43,467 nucleotides of DNA from an uncultured Marvinbryantia sp. (GCA_934373455.1 CAKRON010000014.1:1-43467), one strand, 5' to 3'; positions 8,950 through 17,436 are shown, numbered from the stretch's first letter. A program made the numbers and translations. Notes: a model not told the origin generated them from the letters alone.

Positions 8950-10206
8950 TTATTTCAAATACTCTTTAACCACATCTCTATAATTCTCAATCACATATTC
9001 CACATCCTCATCACTCAGCTTTGTATGCAGTGGTAATGTGATCAAATTCTCATAATACGCATATGCATTTGGGAAGTCCTTAATATCCCATCCCATTTCT
9101 TTATATGCTGTCATCATCGGAAGTGGTTTATAATGAACGTTTGTATTTACACCTCGTTCAGCAAGCTTAATGATGATTTCTCTTCTTGTTTCATCACTGA
9201 TTCCCGGAATACGTGTCAGGTACAGATGATGAGAAGAGTTAAAGTTTTCTCCACTGTGAATCAAGTGTTTCACTCCAAGTTCATCACACATTGCATCATA
9301 TTTTGCAACAATTTCTTTTCTTCGCTCAAGCATTCCCGGATAGCGGTCTAACTGGCGAAGTCCAATCGCTGCCATAATGTCTGTCATATTACATTTATAC
9401 CATGGACCTACAATATCATACTCCCACGCACCAAGCTGTGTTTTTGCAAGTGCATCCTTACTCTGTCCGTGAAGACTGTATAACTGGAATTGTTTATAAA
9501 TCTCTTCATTATCAATGCCTGGAATATCACGCCATGTACTTGCTCCACCTTCTGCAGTCGTAAAGTTCTTCACTGCATGGAAGGAAAAGCTTGTAAAGTC
9601 TGCCCATTCACCAGCCATCTTTCCTTCTTTACTTGCTCCCAATGCATGGGCACAGTCAGCAAATACCATTACACGGCCTATAGCCTGCTGAATTCTTGCT
9701 CCAAGACTATTTCCTTCTTTTGCTATAAAAAGAGCTTTTTTACTTTCAACTGCAGCATATAATTTATCATAATCACAAATAATACCAGCAAGATCTACTG
9801 CTACAACAGCTTTTGTTCTTTCTGTAATTGCTTCTGCAACTTTTTCGTAATCCATTTCAGTGCTATCTTTCTGACTATCAACAAAAATCACTTTTGCCCC
9901 ACAATGAATTGCAGCTGAGGCGCTGGCTGTATAGGTATATGCAGGAACAATCACTTCATCCCCTGATCCAATTCCACAAATTCTAAAGTTAAGTTCCTCT
10001 GCCGCAGTTGCTGAGTTCAAGCATACAACCTTTGACGTATGACAATATTCTGCTAATCTTTTTTCTAATTCCTTTGTTCTTGGACCAGTTGTAATCCAAC
10101 CAGATTTAAGTGCCTCTACTACTTCTAATATCTCGCTTTCGCTTATATCGGGCGGTGAAAATGGGATAACTCTGTTGTCTGTTTTAATCTCTTTTTTACT
10201 ACTCAT
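8950..10206 (-). CDS. DegT/DnrJ/EryC1-family sugar aminotransferase (PglE-like)
   Basis: This 418-residue PLP enzyme has the GWITTGPRTKELEKRLAEYC start of the family, an ADCAHALGA cofactor segment, and the Schiff-base lysine at residue 213 in SFHAVKNFTTAEGG. With a CapD/PglF-like dehydratase upstream and a PglC-like transferase downstream, it probably aminates C4 of a UDP-4-keto-6-deoxy-HexNAc. An insertion of about 25 residues around 153-180 sits before the ADCAHALG motif. A GGAG site precedes the ATG by 8 bases. The exact product stereochemistry cannot be read. Confidence 0.9.
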   Translation of the reverse strand: MSSKKEIKTDNRVIPFSPPDISESEILEVVEALKSGWITTGPRTKELEKRLAEYCHTSKVVCLNSATAAEELNFRICGIGSGDEVIVPAYTYTASASAAIHCGAKVIFVDSQKDSTEMDYEKVAEAITERTKAVVAVDLAGIICDYDKLYAAVESKKALFIAKEGNSLGARIQQAIGRVMVFADCAHALGASKEGKMAGEWADFTSFSFHAVKNFTTAEGGASTWRDIPGIDNEEIYKQFQLYSLHGQSKDALAKTQLGAWEYDIVGPWYKCNMTDIMAAIGLRQLDRYPGMLERRKEIVAKYDAMCDELGVKHLIHSGENFNSSHHLYLTRIPGISDETRREIIIKLAERGVNTNVHYKPLPMMTAYKEMGWDIKDFPNAYAYYENLITLPLHTKLSDEDVEYVIENYRDVVKEYLK

Positions 10207-10226
10207 AATTCATTCTCCATTCTATT

Positions 10227-10254
10227 AATGTATTAAAATATTGATATTAATCAA
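10227..10254 (-). promoter_or_regulatory. Candidate sigma-A promoter for the variable cassette
   Basis: On the minus strand TTGATT, a 16-base spacer and TACATT occur about 20 bases before the aminotransferase start. The region is very AT-rich, so chance matches are likely. It would give the downstream AT-rich cassette its own promoter with a very short leader. Confidence 0.3.
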
Positions 10255-10544
10255 ATTAATAACTATCTCAAAAACACTTATGTGTATTGACTAATTGGAG
10301 GCTTCACATCATAATATCTTATGTGCTATATAAAACTCATATTCCACACTTTTGTCCGTTATGCAACAAAAACATGCCTGGTATGATTTCTCACATCCGA
10401 CTTAGTATGTAATATACTCATATTTTCATATGTAGCTTATCGTACGTTTATCCTAAACACACTGTGATCCATCACACTTTACTTCTTTTCTATATCAACT
10501 TATAATATAATCTCCAAAATTCTTTTCAGTATTTCTGAAATCTA

Positions 10545-10607
10545 TTGAAAACAAAGGGTTCTAGAAGTTGTCCCTATTATATAAACAACGAAATACTTTG
10601 TTTTCAA
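10545..10607. repeat. 12-bp perfect inverted repeat
   Basis: TTGAAAACAAAG and its exact reverse complement CTTTGTTTTCAA are separated by 39 bases. No T-run follows either arm, so it does not look like a standard terminator. It could be an operator pair or remains of mobile-element ends. Confidence 0.6.
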
Positions 10608-10676
10608 ATGCCTGAAATTCACCTTTTCCCTTGAATATATATTTGTGCCCCTTTTTCTAAAATGTAAAAAAATTTG

Positions 10677-10880
10677 TTATTCTATTTTTTCGATTTCTCT
10701 TGGAAGATCATAATACTGGGCATCGTACCCATCTTCTAATACCTTTATCTCTTACACCAATTTACGGATTGTCCTCAAAACACTCTTACTTAGAGGTTCA
10801 TTTATAAGCGCAACTCTATCTATCAAATTTTTGTAATCCATATATTTCATTATTTCGTTTAATTCTGCATGTTTATCAAC
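10677..10880 (-). pseudogene. Interrupted small reading frame, unknown family
   Basis: Read on the minus strand, a frame gives HAELNEIMKYMDYKNLIDRV and continues to RTIRKLV, meets a TAA, and carries on in the same frame as EIKVLEDGYDAQYYDLPREI before a final stop. The composition on both sides of the stop looks coding. I do not recognise the family. It may be the tail of a lost gene at the cassette boundary, or chance. Confidence 0.3.
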
Positions 10881-10932
10881 TTACTACTGTATAATGCTTT
10901 TACACTGTTTTTCAGAATGCATCAACTTGTTA

Positions 10933-12876
10933 TTAAGCAATCTCTTTATTTACTTCTTCCGGTCTTTTAAATGTCGGAACAACACTTCGAAGTGCTTCCT
11001 TTGCAATCTGATCATCACCTGTATCACATGCATCTCTAAGTGTCTGAATCTTTTTATAGATTTCCTCTCTGCTTAACGCTGTATCTCTCTCAATAAAAAT
11101 CATGCTATTATCGGTTTTATCCAGTTCCTCTGTCTTAACTAACAGTTCTTCATATAATTTTTCTCCCGGTCTTAACCCAGTTTCAATAATTTCAATTCCC
11201 TGAACACCAGATAAACGAACCATACTTTCTGCCAGATCCATAATCCTAACCGGCTGCCCCATATCCAATACAAATAATTCTCCATTATTCGCAATCGCCC
11301 CACTCTGAAGAACGAGCTGTGAGGCTTCTGGTATTGTCATGAAATATCTGATGATTCTCTTGTCAGTAACTGTAACAGGACCGCCATTCGCAATCTGACG
11401 CTTAAATAACGGAATAACTGATCCTGCACTGCCAAGTACATTTCCAAATCGTGTAGCACTGTATTTTACTTTTCCATGAGTACTTGCACTCTGCACGATC
11501 ATTTCGCACATTCTCTTTGTCGCTCCCATAACGTTGGTTGGATTAACAGCTTTATCTGTAGACACCATCATAAAACGTTCTGCTCCATATTCTTCACAAA
11601 GTTCTACCAGATTCTGTGTACCAAACACATTGTTATAGATAGCTTCTACACAGTTATGCTCCATCAGTGGAACATGCTTATGAGCTGCTGCGTTGATAAC
11701 GATCTGCGGATGGTATTTTTCAAATACTCTTTCGAGTGCTTTTCTATGGGTAATAGAGCAAATTTCAAGCTGTAAATCCAAGCTATTTCCATACACTATT
11801 TTCAATTCCTGCTGAACGTCATAAGCTCCATTTTCATAAATATCAAGGATAATGATTTTCTTCAGCTGCATCTTTGCTAACTGTCGGCACAGTTCAGAAC
11901 CAATCGAACCGCCTCCTCCAGTAATCAGCACAATTTTGTCCTTGTAATATGCATTTGTTCTTTCATCAGAAACTATCAGTGGTTTTCTGAATAAAAGTTC
12001 TTCTATATCAAATTCTCGAAGATGACGTTTTCCTCCTGCCGCATACATAGTCGGATAATCATATACTTTTAATTTATATCCCGCATTCTTGTAATACTCA
12101 TAAAGAGTTTTCTTCTTTGCTGCATCCATTGATGGGATTGCGAAGATGATTTCCTGTACCTCAAATTCTCCTAACCGCTTAAATGTTGCTTCATCTTCCG
12201 ACCACACAGGGATGCCATGTATATCTCGTCCAACTTTTTCCTTATTAATATCAATAAAACATCTTGGTACATACGCTGCTTCTGAATTATTCAAAAGTTC
12301 TTCTGCCAGACTCACACCAACTCGTCCAGCACCGATAATTGCGACTTTGATCTTCTGCACTTCTTTTTCATTTCCTGCTTCAATTCCAGAAAATGTATGT
12401 AATAATATAGAAAGAAACTTTCCTCTCACAGTTTCCTGATTTCCGCATTTGTACGCATAGCGATACATCATACGAAGTGCTAACGCTCCTAAGAGATTAA
12501 GACTGACAAGTGAAAGCATTCTGGCAAATGTAATTTTTTGAACTGGAAGCAATAATTCCAGACACAGATAGGCTACAAAAGCAATAGAATCGGTAAACAG
12601 CAGTCGGACATAACATTGTATTCCACCATATCTCCATACCTGCTCATATACTTTACCAATAAGACGTACTGCAAAAATACACAGCACAGAGAGGCATACT
12701 TGTTGAAGTATTCCTGTAGTTGATAACTTGTCCATTCCTCCATATAGTACTAACAGTATCACTGCTACTACTGCATAAACAATTAAATCATACCCAACCA
12801 ACATCCATCTGATATTAGGCGTATTGATCAGCTTTGTACAATTCTTATTCATATTATTCTCATTCGCTCTATTCAT
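10933..12876 (-). CDS. Membrane CapD/PglF-like NDP-sugar 4,6-dehydratase (second copy)
   Basis: The 647-residue protein has about four N-terminal membrane helices, a CoA-binding-like Rossmann module (VAIIGAGRVGVSLAEELL, residues about 178-195) and a C-terminal SDR domain with ITGGGGSIGSELCRQ, the NAAAHKHVPLME segment and STDKAVNPTNVMGATKR. This is the polysaccharide biosynthesis protein CapD/WbpM/PglF layout. It makes UDP-4-keto-6-deoxy sugars for the aminotransferase. It is paralogous to the gene immediately upstream. The expected ribosome binding site is replaced by a run of nine G residues, with TAAACA before the ATG. Confidence 0.9.
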   Translation of the reverse strand: MNRANENNMNKNCTKLINTPNIRWMLVGYDLIVYAVVAVILLVLYGGMDKLSTTGILQQVCLSVLCIFAVRLIGKVYEQVWRYGGIQCYVRLLFTDSIAFVAYLCLELLLPVQKITFARMLSLVSLNLLGALALRMMYRYAYKCGNQETVRGKFLSILLHTFSGIEAGNEKEVQKIKVAIIGAGRVGVSLAEELLNNSEAAYVPRCFIDINKEKVGRDIHGIPVWSEDEATFKRLGEFEVQEIIFAIPSMDAAKKKTLYEYYKNAGYKLKVYDYPTMYAAGGKRHLREFDIEELLFRKPLIVSDERTNAYYKDKIVLITGGGGSIGSELCRQLAKMQLKKIIILDIYENGAYDVQQELKIVYGNSLDLQLEICSITHRKALERVFEKYHPQIVINAAAHKHVPLMEHNCVEAIYNNVFGTQNLVELCEEYGAERFMMVSTDKAVNPTNVMGATKRMCEMIVQSASTHGKVKYSATRFGNVLGSAGSVIPLFKRQIANGGPVTVTDKRIIRYFMTIPEASQLVLQSGAIANNGELFVLDMGQPVRIMDLAESMVRLSGVQGIEIIETGLRPGEKLYEELLVKTEELDKTDNSMIFIERDTALSREEIYKKIQTLRDACDTGDDQIAKEALRSVVPTFKRPEEVNKEIA

Positions 12877-12882
12877 TGTTTA

Positions 12883-12891
12883 CCCCCCCCC
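12883..12891 (-). repeat. G9 homopolymer in the Shine-Dalgarno position
   Basis: On the coding strand nine consecutive G residues end six bases before the ATG of the second CapD-like gene. No other purine-rich site is near. Long G tracts slip during replication, so the spacing between an SD-like sequence and the start would vary. This could be a contingency switch; assembly error in a homopolymer is the alternative. Confidence 0.7.
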
Positions 12892-12991
12892 ACGAAAATT
12901 GGGTGGGTTTCATCCTTTTATAATTCTTTCTCAATTTTGTGGTTTACTTCTTTTCAAGTGGTGTAAACAAGACAGTTCTGTTCCTGCTTTC

Positions 12992-14953
12992 TTACGCCGG
13001 ATGATAAGTTTTTACTATCTCCTGCACTTTATCCCTGATATCTTCCCGGTTCTTATACGCTGCTTCCATCAGATTTCCTAATTCATTCAGGAATTCATCT
13101 GCATCAAATGGTATCGGACAGCCAATATGGATCAGATCATTCTCTGTCTTTTTCAGTCCCTCTTCTGCCATCAGTTTCTCTTCATACAACTTTTCTCCTG
13201 GTCTCAGTCCGGTATATTCAATCTTGATATCTACATCTGGCTTATAGCCGGACAGACGAATCAGATTCTGTGCCAATGTGACGATCTTGACCGGTTCTCC
13301 CATATCCAGAACAAAAATCTCCCCTCCACGGGCATAGGTACCAGCCTGAAGTACCAGGCTGACTGCTTCTGGTATGGTCATGAAGTAGCGGATGATATCC
13401 GGATGGGTAACCGTTACCGGGCCCCCGGCTTCGATCTGTTTCTTGAATAACGGTATGACAGATCCGTTACTTCCCAGTACATTTCCAAATCGTACTGCTA
13501 CGAACTCTGTCTTTACATCCTTTAGCATAGTCTGCACTTTTTCACTCTTCAGCCTGCTGTCCATCCAGTGAGTGAACAGCTGTGGGATCTCATCTGCTTT
13601 TCCAGCCTTGATCTTTGCATCGAAGGATTGGATTACCATTTCGCACAGACGCTTGGATGCTCCCATGATATTGGTCGGATTCACAGCCTTATCTGTACTG
13701 ATCAGCACGAATCTCTTACAGCCATATGCCATGGCAGCAAAAGCTGTCTTGTAAGTTCCGATAGCATTATTTTTAATAGCTTCACATGGACTGTCTTCCA
13801 TCAGTGGTACATGCTTATGTGCCGCTGCATGATAGACGATATCTGGTCGATATGTTTCAAATACGCTGAATATCTTTCTGGAATCGCGGACGGATCCGAT
13901 GATCACATCCAGATGAAGTTCCGGATATTTCTTTCTCAGTTCCAGCTGAATGTCATAGGCATTATTCTCATAGATATCAAAGATAATCAGATGCTTCGGC
14001 TCATGTCCTGCAATCTGTCTGCACAGCTCACTTCCGATACTGCCGCCGCCACCTGTGACCAGTACAGTCTTGCCTTTCAGATATTGAAAGATCTCTTCCA
14101 TATCTACTTTTATAGGATCACGCCCCAGCAGATCTTCCACTGCTACTTTCTTCATCTTATTAACTGTCACTTCTCCGGTATACAGCTGATACATACCAGG
14201 AAGATTCATCAGTTCACACTCTGTCTCATTGCAGATCTGCAGGATGTCACGTTTATCCTCTGCCGCTGCACTCGGTATGGCGATATAAATCTTCTCAATG
14301 CTATACTTCCTGCAGGCTTCCAGAATGTGCTCTCTTCCTCCATATACCAGTACGCCGTCGATATAGCGGTTCCATTTGTTCGGATTATCGTCTATGATAC
14401 AGTGCACCACTTCTCTTGTCTCTTTTGCGCCTTTGATATCTCGCAGAATCATCTGTCCCGCTGCTCCTGCTCCAATCAGCATAACCCGCTTTACCGGTAT
14501 GTCTGTTCGCTGTTTCCCAATCAGAAGCAGTACAAACCGGTAGGAAAAACGAATGCCCAAAGTCAGTACATACTGAATAATGATACCAAAGACATAATAA
14601 GACAATGGCATTCTCATGCCTGCGATTGTCATAGCCAGCAAATATCCTCCTGCTGTGACAACCGTCACTGCTGTCACACGTATCAATTCAGAATAACTGG
14701 CAAATCTCCAGATCGTCCGATACAAGTGCGCAAACCAGAATATTACCAGACAACATAACGCATAGATCCAAATTGTACTTTTGTACATCTGCAGATAATT
14801 CTCCGGTATGGACTGATAACGACCGTCAAAGCGAATCCACAATGCTCCAAAATAGGATGCCAAAATAGCCACAATATCATATCCTATTAAAAATAATGTG
14901 ATCACCTGCCAGTGTTCTAATTGAAATTTTGTTCTAGTACTCTTCTCACTCAT
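12992..14953 (-). CDS. Membrane CapD/PglF-like NDP-sugar 4,6-dehydratase (first copy)
   Basis: The 653-residue protein has N-terminal membrane helices (about residues 16-36, 53-73 and 90-150), the VMLIGAGAAGQMILRD nucleotide fold, and the SDR half with VTGGGGSIGSELCRQIAG, YHAAAHKHVPLME and STDKAVNPTNIMGASKR. It carries an extra segment of about 30 residues (FTHWMDSRLKSEKV region) before AVRFGNVLGSNG that its paralog lacks. Its base composition is closer to the conserved cps genes than to the downstream cassette. The product is probably a UDP-4-keto-6-deoxy-HexNAc. Confidence 0.92.
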   Translation of the reverse strand: MSEKSTRTKFQLEHWQVITLFLIGYDIVAILASYFGALWIRFDGRYQSIPENYLQMYKSTIWIYALCCLVIFWFAHLYRTIWRFASYSELIRVTAVTVVTAGGYLLAMTIAGMRMPLSYYVFGIIIQYVLTLGIRFSYRFVLLLIGKQRTDIPVKRVMLIGAGAAGQMILRDIKGAKETREVVHCIIDDNPNKWNRYIDGVLVYGGREHILEACRKYSIEKIYIAIPSAAAEDKRDILQICNETECELMNLPGMYQLYTGEVTVNKMKKVAVEDLLGRDPIKVDMEEIFQYLKGKTVLVTGGGGSIGSELCRQIAGHEPKHLIIFDIYENNAYDIQLELRKKYPELHLDVIIGSVRDSRKIFSVFETYRPDIVYHAAAHKHVPLMEDSPCEAIKNNAIGTYKTAFAAMAYGCKRFVLISTDKAVNPTNIMGASKRLCEMVIQSFDAKIKAGKADEIPQLFTHWMDSRLKSEKVQTMLKDVKTEFVAVRFGNVLGSNGSVIPLFKKQIEAGGPVTVTHPDIIRYFMTIPEAVSLVLQAGTYARGGEIFVLDMGEPVKIVTLAQNLIRLSGYKPDVDIKIEYTGLRPGEKLYEEKLMAEEGLKKTENDLIHIGCPIPFDADEFLNELGNLMEAAYKNREDIRDKVQEIVKTYHPA

Positions 14954-15016
14954 CTTCTCATTCCTATTACTTATCTGTTATATTGATACGTGTCCCCCCT
15001 GCCCATCTTCTGCTGT

Positions 15017-15484
15017 CTATTCTTCTGCATCACTCTTTCCGATGATGATGTATACATCTATGTCAGACGGCTTTGATCCATCTTGCATCGTAATATCTGC
15101 TGTGAATTCATCGGCTGTCACCTCTGCATCTGAAAACAGCTTCTTGAGGTCTGACACATCTTCTTCTTTGTCCGCATAGATCATCGTATTCTCTATCGCA
15201 GATCCCGGGAAACTGGCATAGGATACATTTTTATATCCTTCTTTTTTCAGTTCTGTCTGCCACTTCAATGCCATTCCGTCTTTTCCGCTGCCATTGAGCA
15301 CCAGAATGTTTCTGGAAAGGAATGCCTCATCTTCACTTTCACTCTCTGACTCACTTTCTGATTCACTCTGGACATCTGTTGGCTCTGTCTTTCCATGCAG
15401 ATCCATTTTGCTTTCTGTTCCTGAATTGTTCACTGCTTTGTCCCATGCACTTGTCTCAGGTATTATATCTTCTGGTTCATTCAT
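15017..15484 (-). CDS. LytR_C-domain protein without its own signal peptide
   Basis: Residues from about 61 to 150 (ILVLNGSGKDGMALKWQTEL and the TADITMQDGSKPSDIDVYII end) match the LytR C-terminal domain (PF13399), normally outside the membrane on LCP proteins. A Ser-Glu repeat linker precedes it. I place the start at MNEPED, where ATGAATGA overlaps the stop of the upstream membrane peptide. No good ribosome binding site is seen. The open frame runs further upstream with a TTG start at about 15538, giving basic residues of less natural composition. The domain has no membrane anchor as encoded. A frameshifted single gene is therefore possible. Confidence 0.65.
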   Translation of the reverse strand: MNEPEDIIPETSAWDKAVNNSGTESKMDLHGKTEPTDVQSESESESESESEDEAFLSRNILVLNGSGKDGMALKWQTELKKEGYKNVSYASFPGSAIENTMIYADKEEDVSDLKKLFSDAEVTADEFTADITMQDGSKPSDIDVYIIIGKSDAEE

Positions 15485-15668
15485 ACCGATCTGCAGTGCC
15501 ATTTTCCTTCTCATCCATCGTTCTGATCTGATCTTCAAAAGCTGCCTTTTTTTCTCTGGTACACTTTACCAGATATCCGATACCTCCAAGAAGGATCACA
15601 ACCACCAGAATATACAAAAATACTTTGAATGGGCTGCGTCTTGGTCCATACTCATTTCTGTTTGCCAT
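15477..15668 (-). CDS. Small single-pass membrane protein, possibly N-terminal half of a split LytR_C protein
   Basis: The 63-residue product has a basic N-terminus, one strong membrane helix (FKVFLYILVVVILLGGIGYL, residues 14-33) and an acidic tail. A GGGGA-type ribosome binding site precedes the ATG. The stop overlaps the start of the LytR_C gene by 8 bases. A run of seven A in the shared part could allow slippage; loss of one base would fuse the anchor to the LytR_C domain. Either two coupled proteins or one frameshifted gene fits. Confidence 0.65.
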   Translation of the reverse strand: MANRNEYGPRRSPFKVFLYILVVVILLGGIGYLVKCTREKKAAFEDQIRTMDEKENGTADRYE

Positions 15669-15681
15669 CTTCTCTTCCCCT

Positions 15682-16587
15682 CTATACTTCTTCGTAAAAC
15701 AAATTGATAATCATATTGCTAAGCTGCTGTTCATCCGGATAAAACATCTGTATTCCATCTTCTGTGCGTCGTTCCCCCTGCAGCTGATAATAATCCATAA
15801 TGCCTTCTGATGTCTGATCAATGGTCTGAGCCAGACTCTGATACTTGTTTCTTGTAATGCTGGTCTGAAGATTATCCTGCATGATCTGTTCTTCCTGCAC
15901 TGCCATATCCGGATCTTTCTGTAGTAAATCTGCGAATTCACCCATATATGCCATCAGACCATCCGCCAGTTCATGGATCTCTTTTTTGGAAGACCGATTC
16001 GCCACCACATATTCGTTAATGGTAATATCTCCCAGCAGATTTTCAACTGCACCTTTCAAATTCTCACAACTGACATCGCCGCCGTCTCCATAACTGTAAG
16101 CATCGCTTAACATACCTGTGGTAAGTCCCAGATCGTTTCCGCTGCTGTCATACTGATGCATCTGTGACACGGTATCGCCGTTTAAAGTAAGGACATTGAT
16201 CTTCTTCTTTTTCTTGTCCATTACAAACAATGTGAGCGTCTCTGCCTTTGCCTTATCTCCGTAGGTAGTTTCTTTCTGCATCTTGCCTTCGGAGTCTATC
16301 TCTGCGTACAGAATTGTGGAAATCTGGGAATTGTACTGATAATCTTTTCCTTCCCAGCTTCTGGTACGGTAACCACCTTTCATATCTATCGCCTTACCGG
16401 CTGTCACATGCATCTGTAACTGGGTCTGATATGAATGATACATAACAGTTCCGGCTCCCACTGCAACTACAGCCACTATCACGGCACTTCCGGCTGCCAG
16501 ACCTTTATTATGACGAATCCATCTGCACATCCGATACCAGACACTATGTCTGTGATGATGTCTGTGATGATGTGTATGTGTACTCAT
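15682..16587 (-). CDS. Divergent LytR-CpsA-Psr (LCP) family protein
   Basis: The 301-residue protein has a His-rich cytoplasmic N-terminus (MSTHTHHHRHHHRHS), one membrane helix around 31-50, then an LCP-like domain. Recognisable parts are LTLFVMDKKKKKINVLTLNGDT and AYSYGDGGDVSCENLKGAV, which I recall from LCP proteins of clostridial polysaccharide operons. LCP enzymes attach glycopolymers from undecaprenyl carriers to peptidoglycan. The usual R of the (I/N)RDT motif is G here, and the later arginine cluster is not obvious. It may be inactive or regulatory. It follows cpsD by 18 bases. Confidence 0.7.
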   Translation of the reverse strand: MSTHTHHHRHHHRHSVWYRMCRWIRHNKGLAAGSAVIVAVVAVGAGTVMYHSYQTQLQMHVTAGKAIDMKGGYRTRSWEGKDYQYNSQISTILYAEIDSEGKMQKETTYGDKAKAETLTLFVMDKKKKKINVLTLNGDTVSQMHQYDSSGNDLGLTTGMLSDAYSYGDGGDVSCENLKGAVENLLGDITINEYVVANRSSKKEIHELADGLMAYMGEFADLLQKDPDMAVQEEQIMQDNLQTSITRNKYQSLAQTIDQTSEGIMDYYQLQGERRTEDGIQMFYPDEQQLSNMIINLFYEEV

Positions 16588-16605
16588 ACTCTGTCTCTTT
16601 TCTTA

Positions 16606-17418
16606 TTATTTTTTATTTCTTTTATTCTTTGATTTATCAGACTTTCTGACTGCCTTTGTCTGCTTCTTTGCAGCTTTCCCGGTATCCTTCTGGCCATAGC
16701 CGTATCCATAGCCATAACCATAGCCATAGCCATAGCCATAGCCATAACCTTTATTAGACATACCGATTTTATTCAGTACTGCCCCAAGGATATGTACACC
16801 TGCATACTCCAGCTGTCTGACAGCCTTTACAGCCAGTGTCTTCTCGGTTCGTCCGCATTCTACAACCAGCACTGTTCCATCACACTTCTTCGCAATCAAT
16901 GCACCGTCGATGACCGGGCAGACCGGCGGCGTATCTACAATAACATATTCGTAATTCTTCTTCAGTTCTTCCAGAAGCTGCACAAATAACGGACCGGAAA
17001 GAAGTTCACTTGGATTTGGTGCCACTGCTCCTGTAAAAATCATGTCCATACATGGATCATCTGTATGGTAAATAATATCGTTCATAGATACGCGACCACA
17101 CAGGAATTCGCTTAGACCACAGACACTTTGTTCAATATGGTAACGTCTCATCACTTCTGAGTTACGGATATCACAGTCCAAATATACCGTCCTTGTACCA
17201 AGTCCTGCCATACTTTTCGCCAGCCGGAAAGCTATTGAAGACTTTCCTTCATTTGGCATTGCGCTTGTCACTGCGATAGTTCTCACTTCGTATCCACTGA
17301 GCTGTATGTTTCCGCGAAGTACATTTATTGCTTCTCTTGCCTGAAAAGGCAGTTCTTCCATCTGAGGTACAATCTGACGATACGTCTGAAAGTTTCCTCC
17401 CCAATTCTGCTGTTCCAT
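16606..17418 (-). CDS. cpsD: CpsD/CapB-type BY-kinase (tyrosine-protein kinase)
   Basis: The 270-residue P-loop kinase has Walker A TSAMPNEGKSS with Lys59, Walker A' VYLDCDIRNS near residue 95 and Walker B YVIVDTPPV near 160. The tail carries nine Tyr-Gly pairs followed by a Lys-rich end. Autophosphorylation of a tyrosine cluster controls chain length and export together with CpsC and is reversed by CpsB. The gene lies 18 bases after cpsC, as in other Firmicute capsule loci. The alternating Y-G tail is unusual because clusters normally have mixed spacers. Confidence 0.93.
   Translation of the reverse strand: MEQQNWGGNFQTYRQIVPQMEELPFQAREAINVLRGNIQLSGYEVRTIAVTSAMPNEGKSSIAFRLAKSMAGLGTRTVYLDCDIRNSEVMRRYHIEQSVCGLSEFLCGRVSMNDIIYHTDDPCMDMIFTGAVAPNPSELLSGPLFVQLLEELKKNYEYVIVDTPPVCPVIDGALIAKKCDGTVLVVECGRTEKTLAVKAVRQLEYAGVHILGAVLNKIGMSNKGYGYGYGYGYGYGYGYGYGQKDTGKAAKKQTKAVRKSDKSKNKRNKK
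16693..16749 (-). repeat. Six-base tandem repeat coding for the Tyr-Gly tail of CpsD
   Basis: Nineteen codons alternate Gly and Tyr (mostly GGCTAT units). Because the unit is six bases, slippage would change tyrosine number without changing frame. Confidence 0.85.
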
Positions 17419-17436
17419 CTAAATATCTCGCTTTCG

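Larger units (their letters stand above)
10207..10932. other. Long AT-rich gap between conserved and variable polysaccharide genes
   Basis: About 0.7 kb without an intact gene. It holds the candidate promoter, a 12-bp inverted repeat and a small interrupted reading frame (listed separately). The rest is featureless AT-rich sequence. It separates the two CapD-like genes from the AT-richer glycosyltransferase cassette, so it may be a recombination junction. Confidence 0.6.

Noticed and set aside
13568..14758. A long plus-strand open frame of 396 codons
   Set aside because: It lies entirely inside the well-supported CapD-like gene on the other strand, is rich in Cys, His, Ser and Gln, and matches no family.
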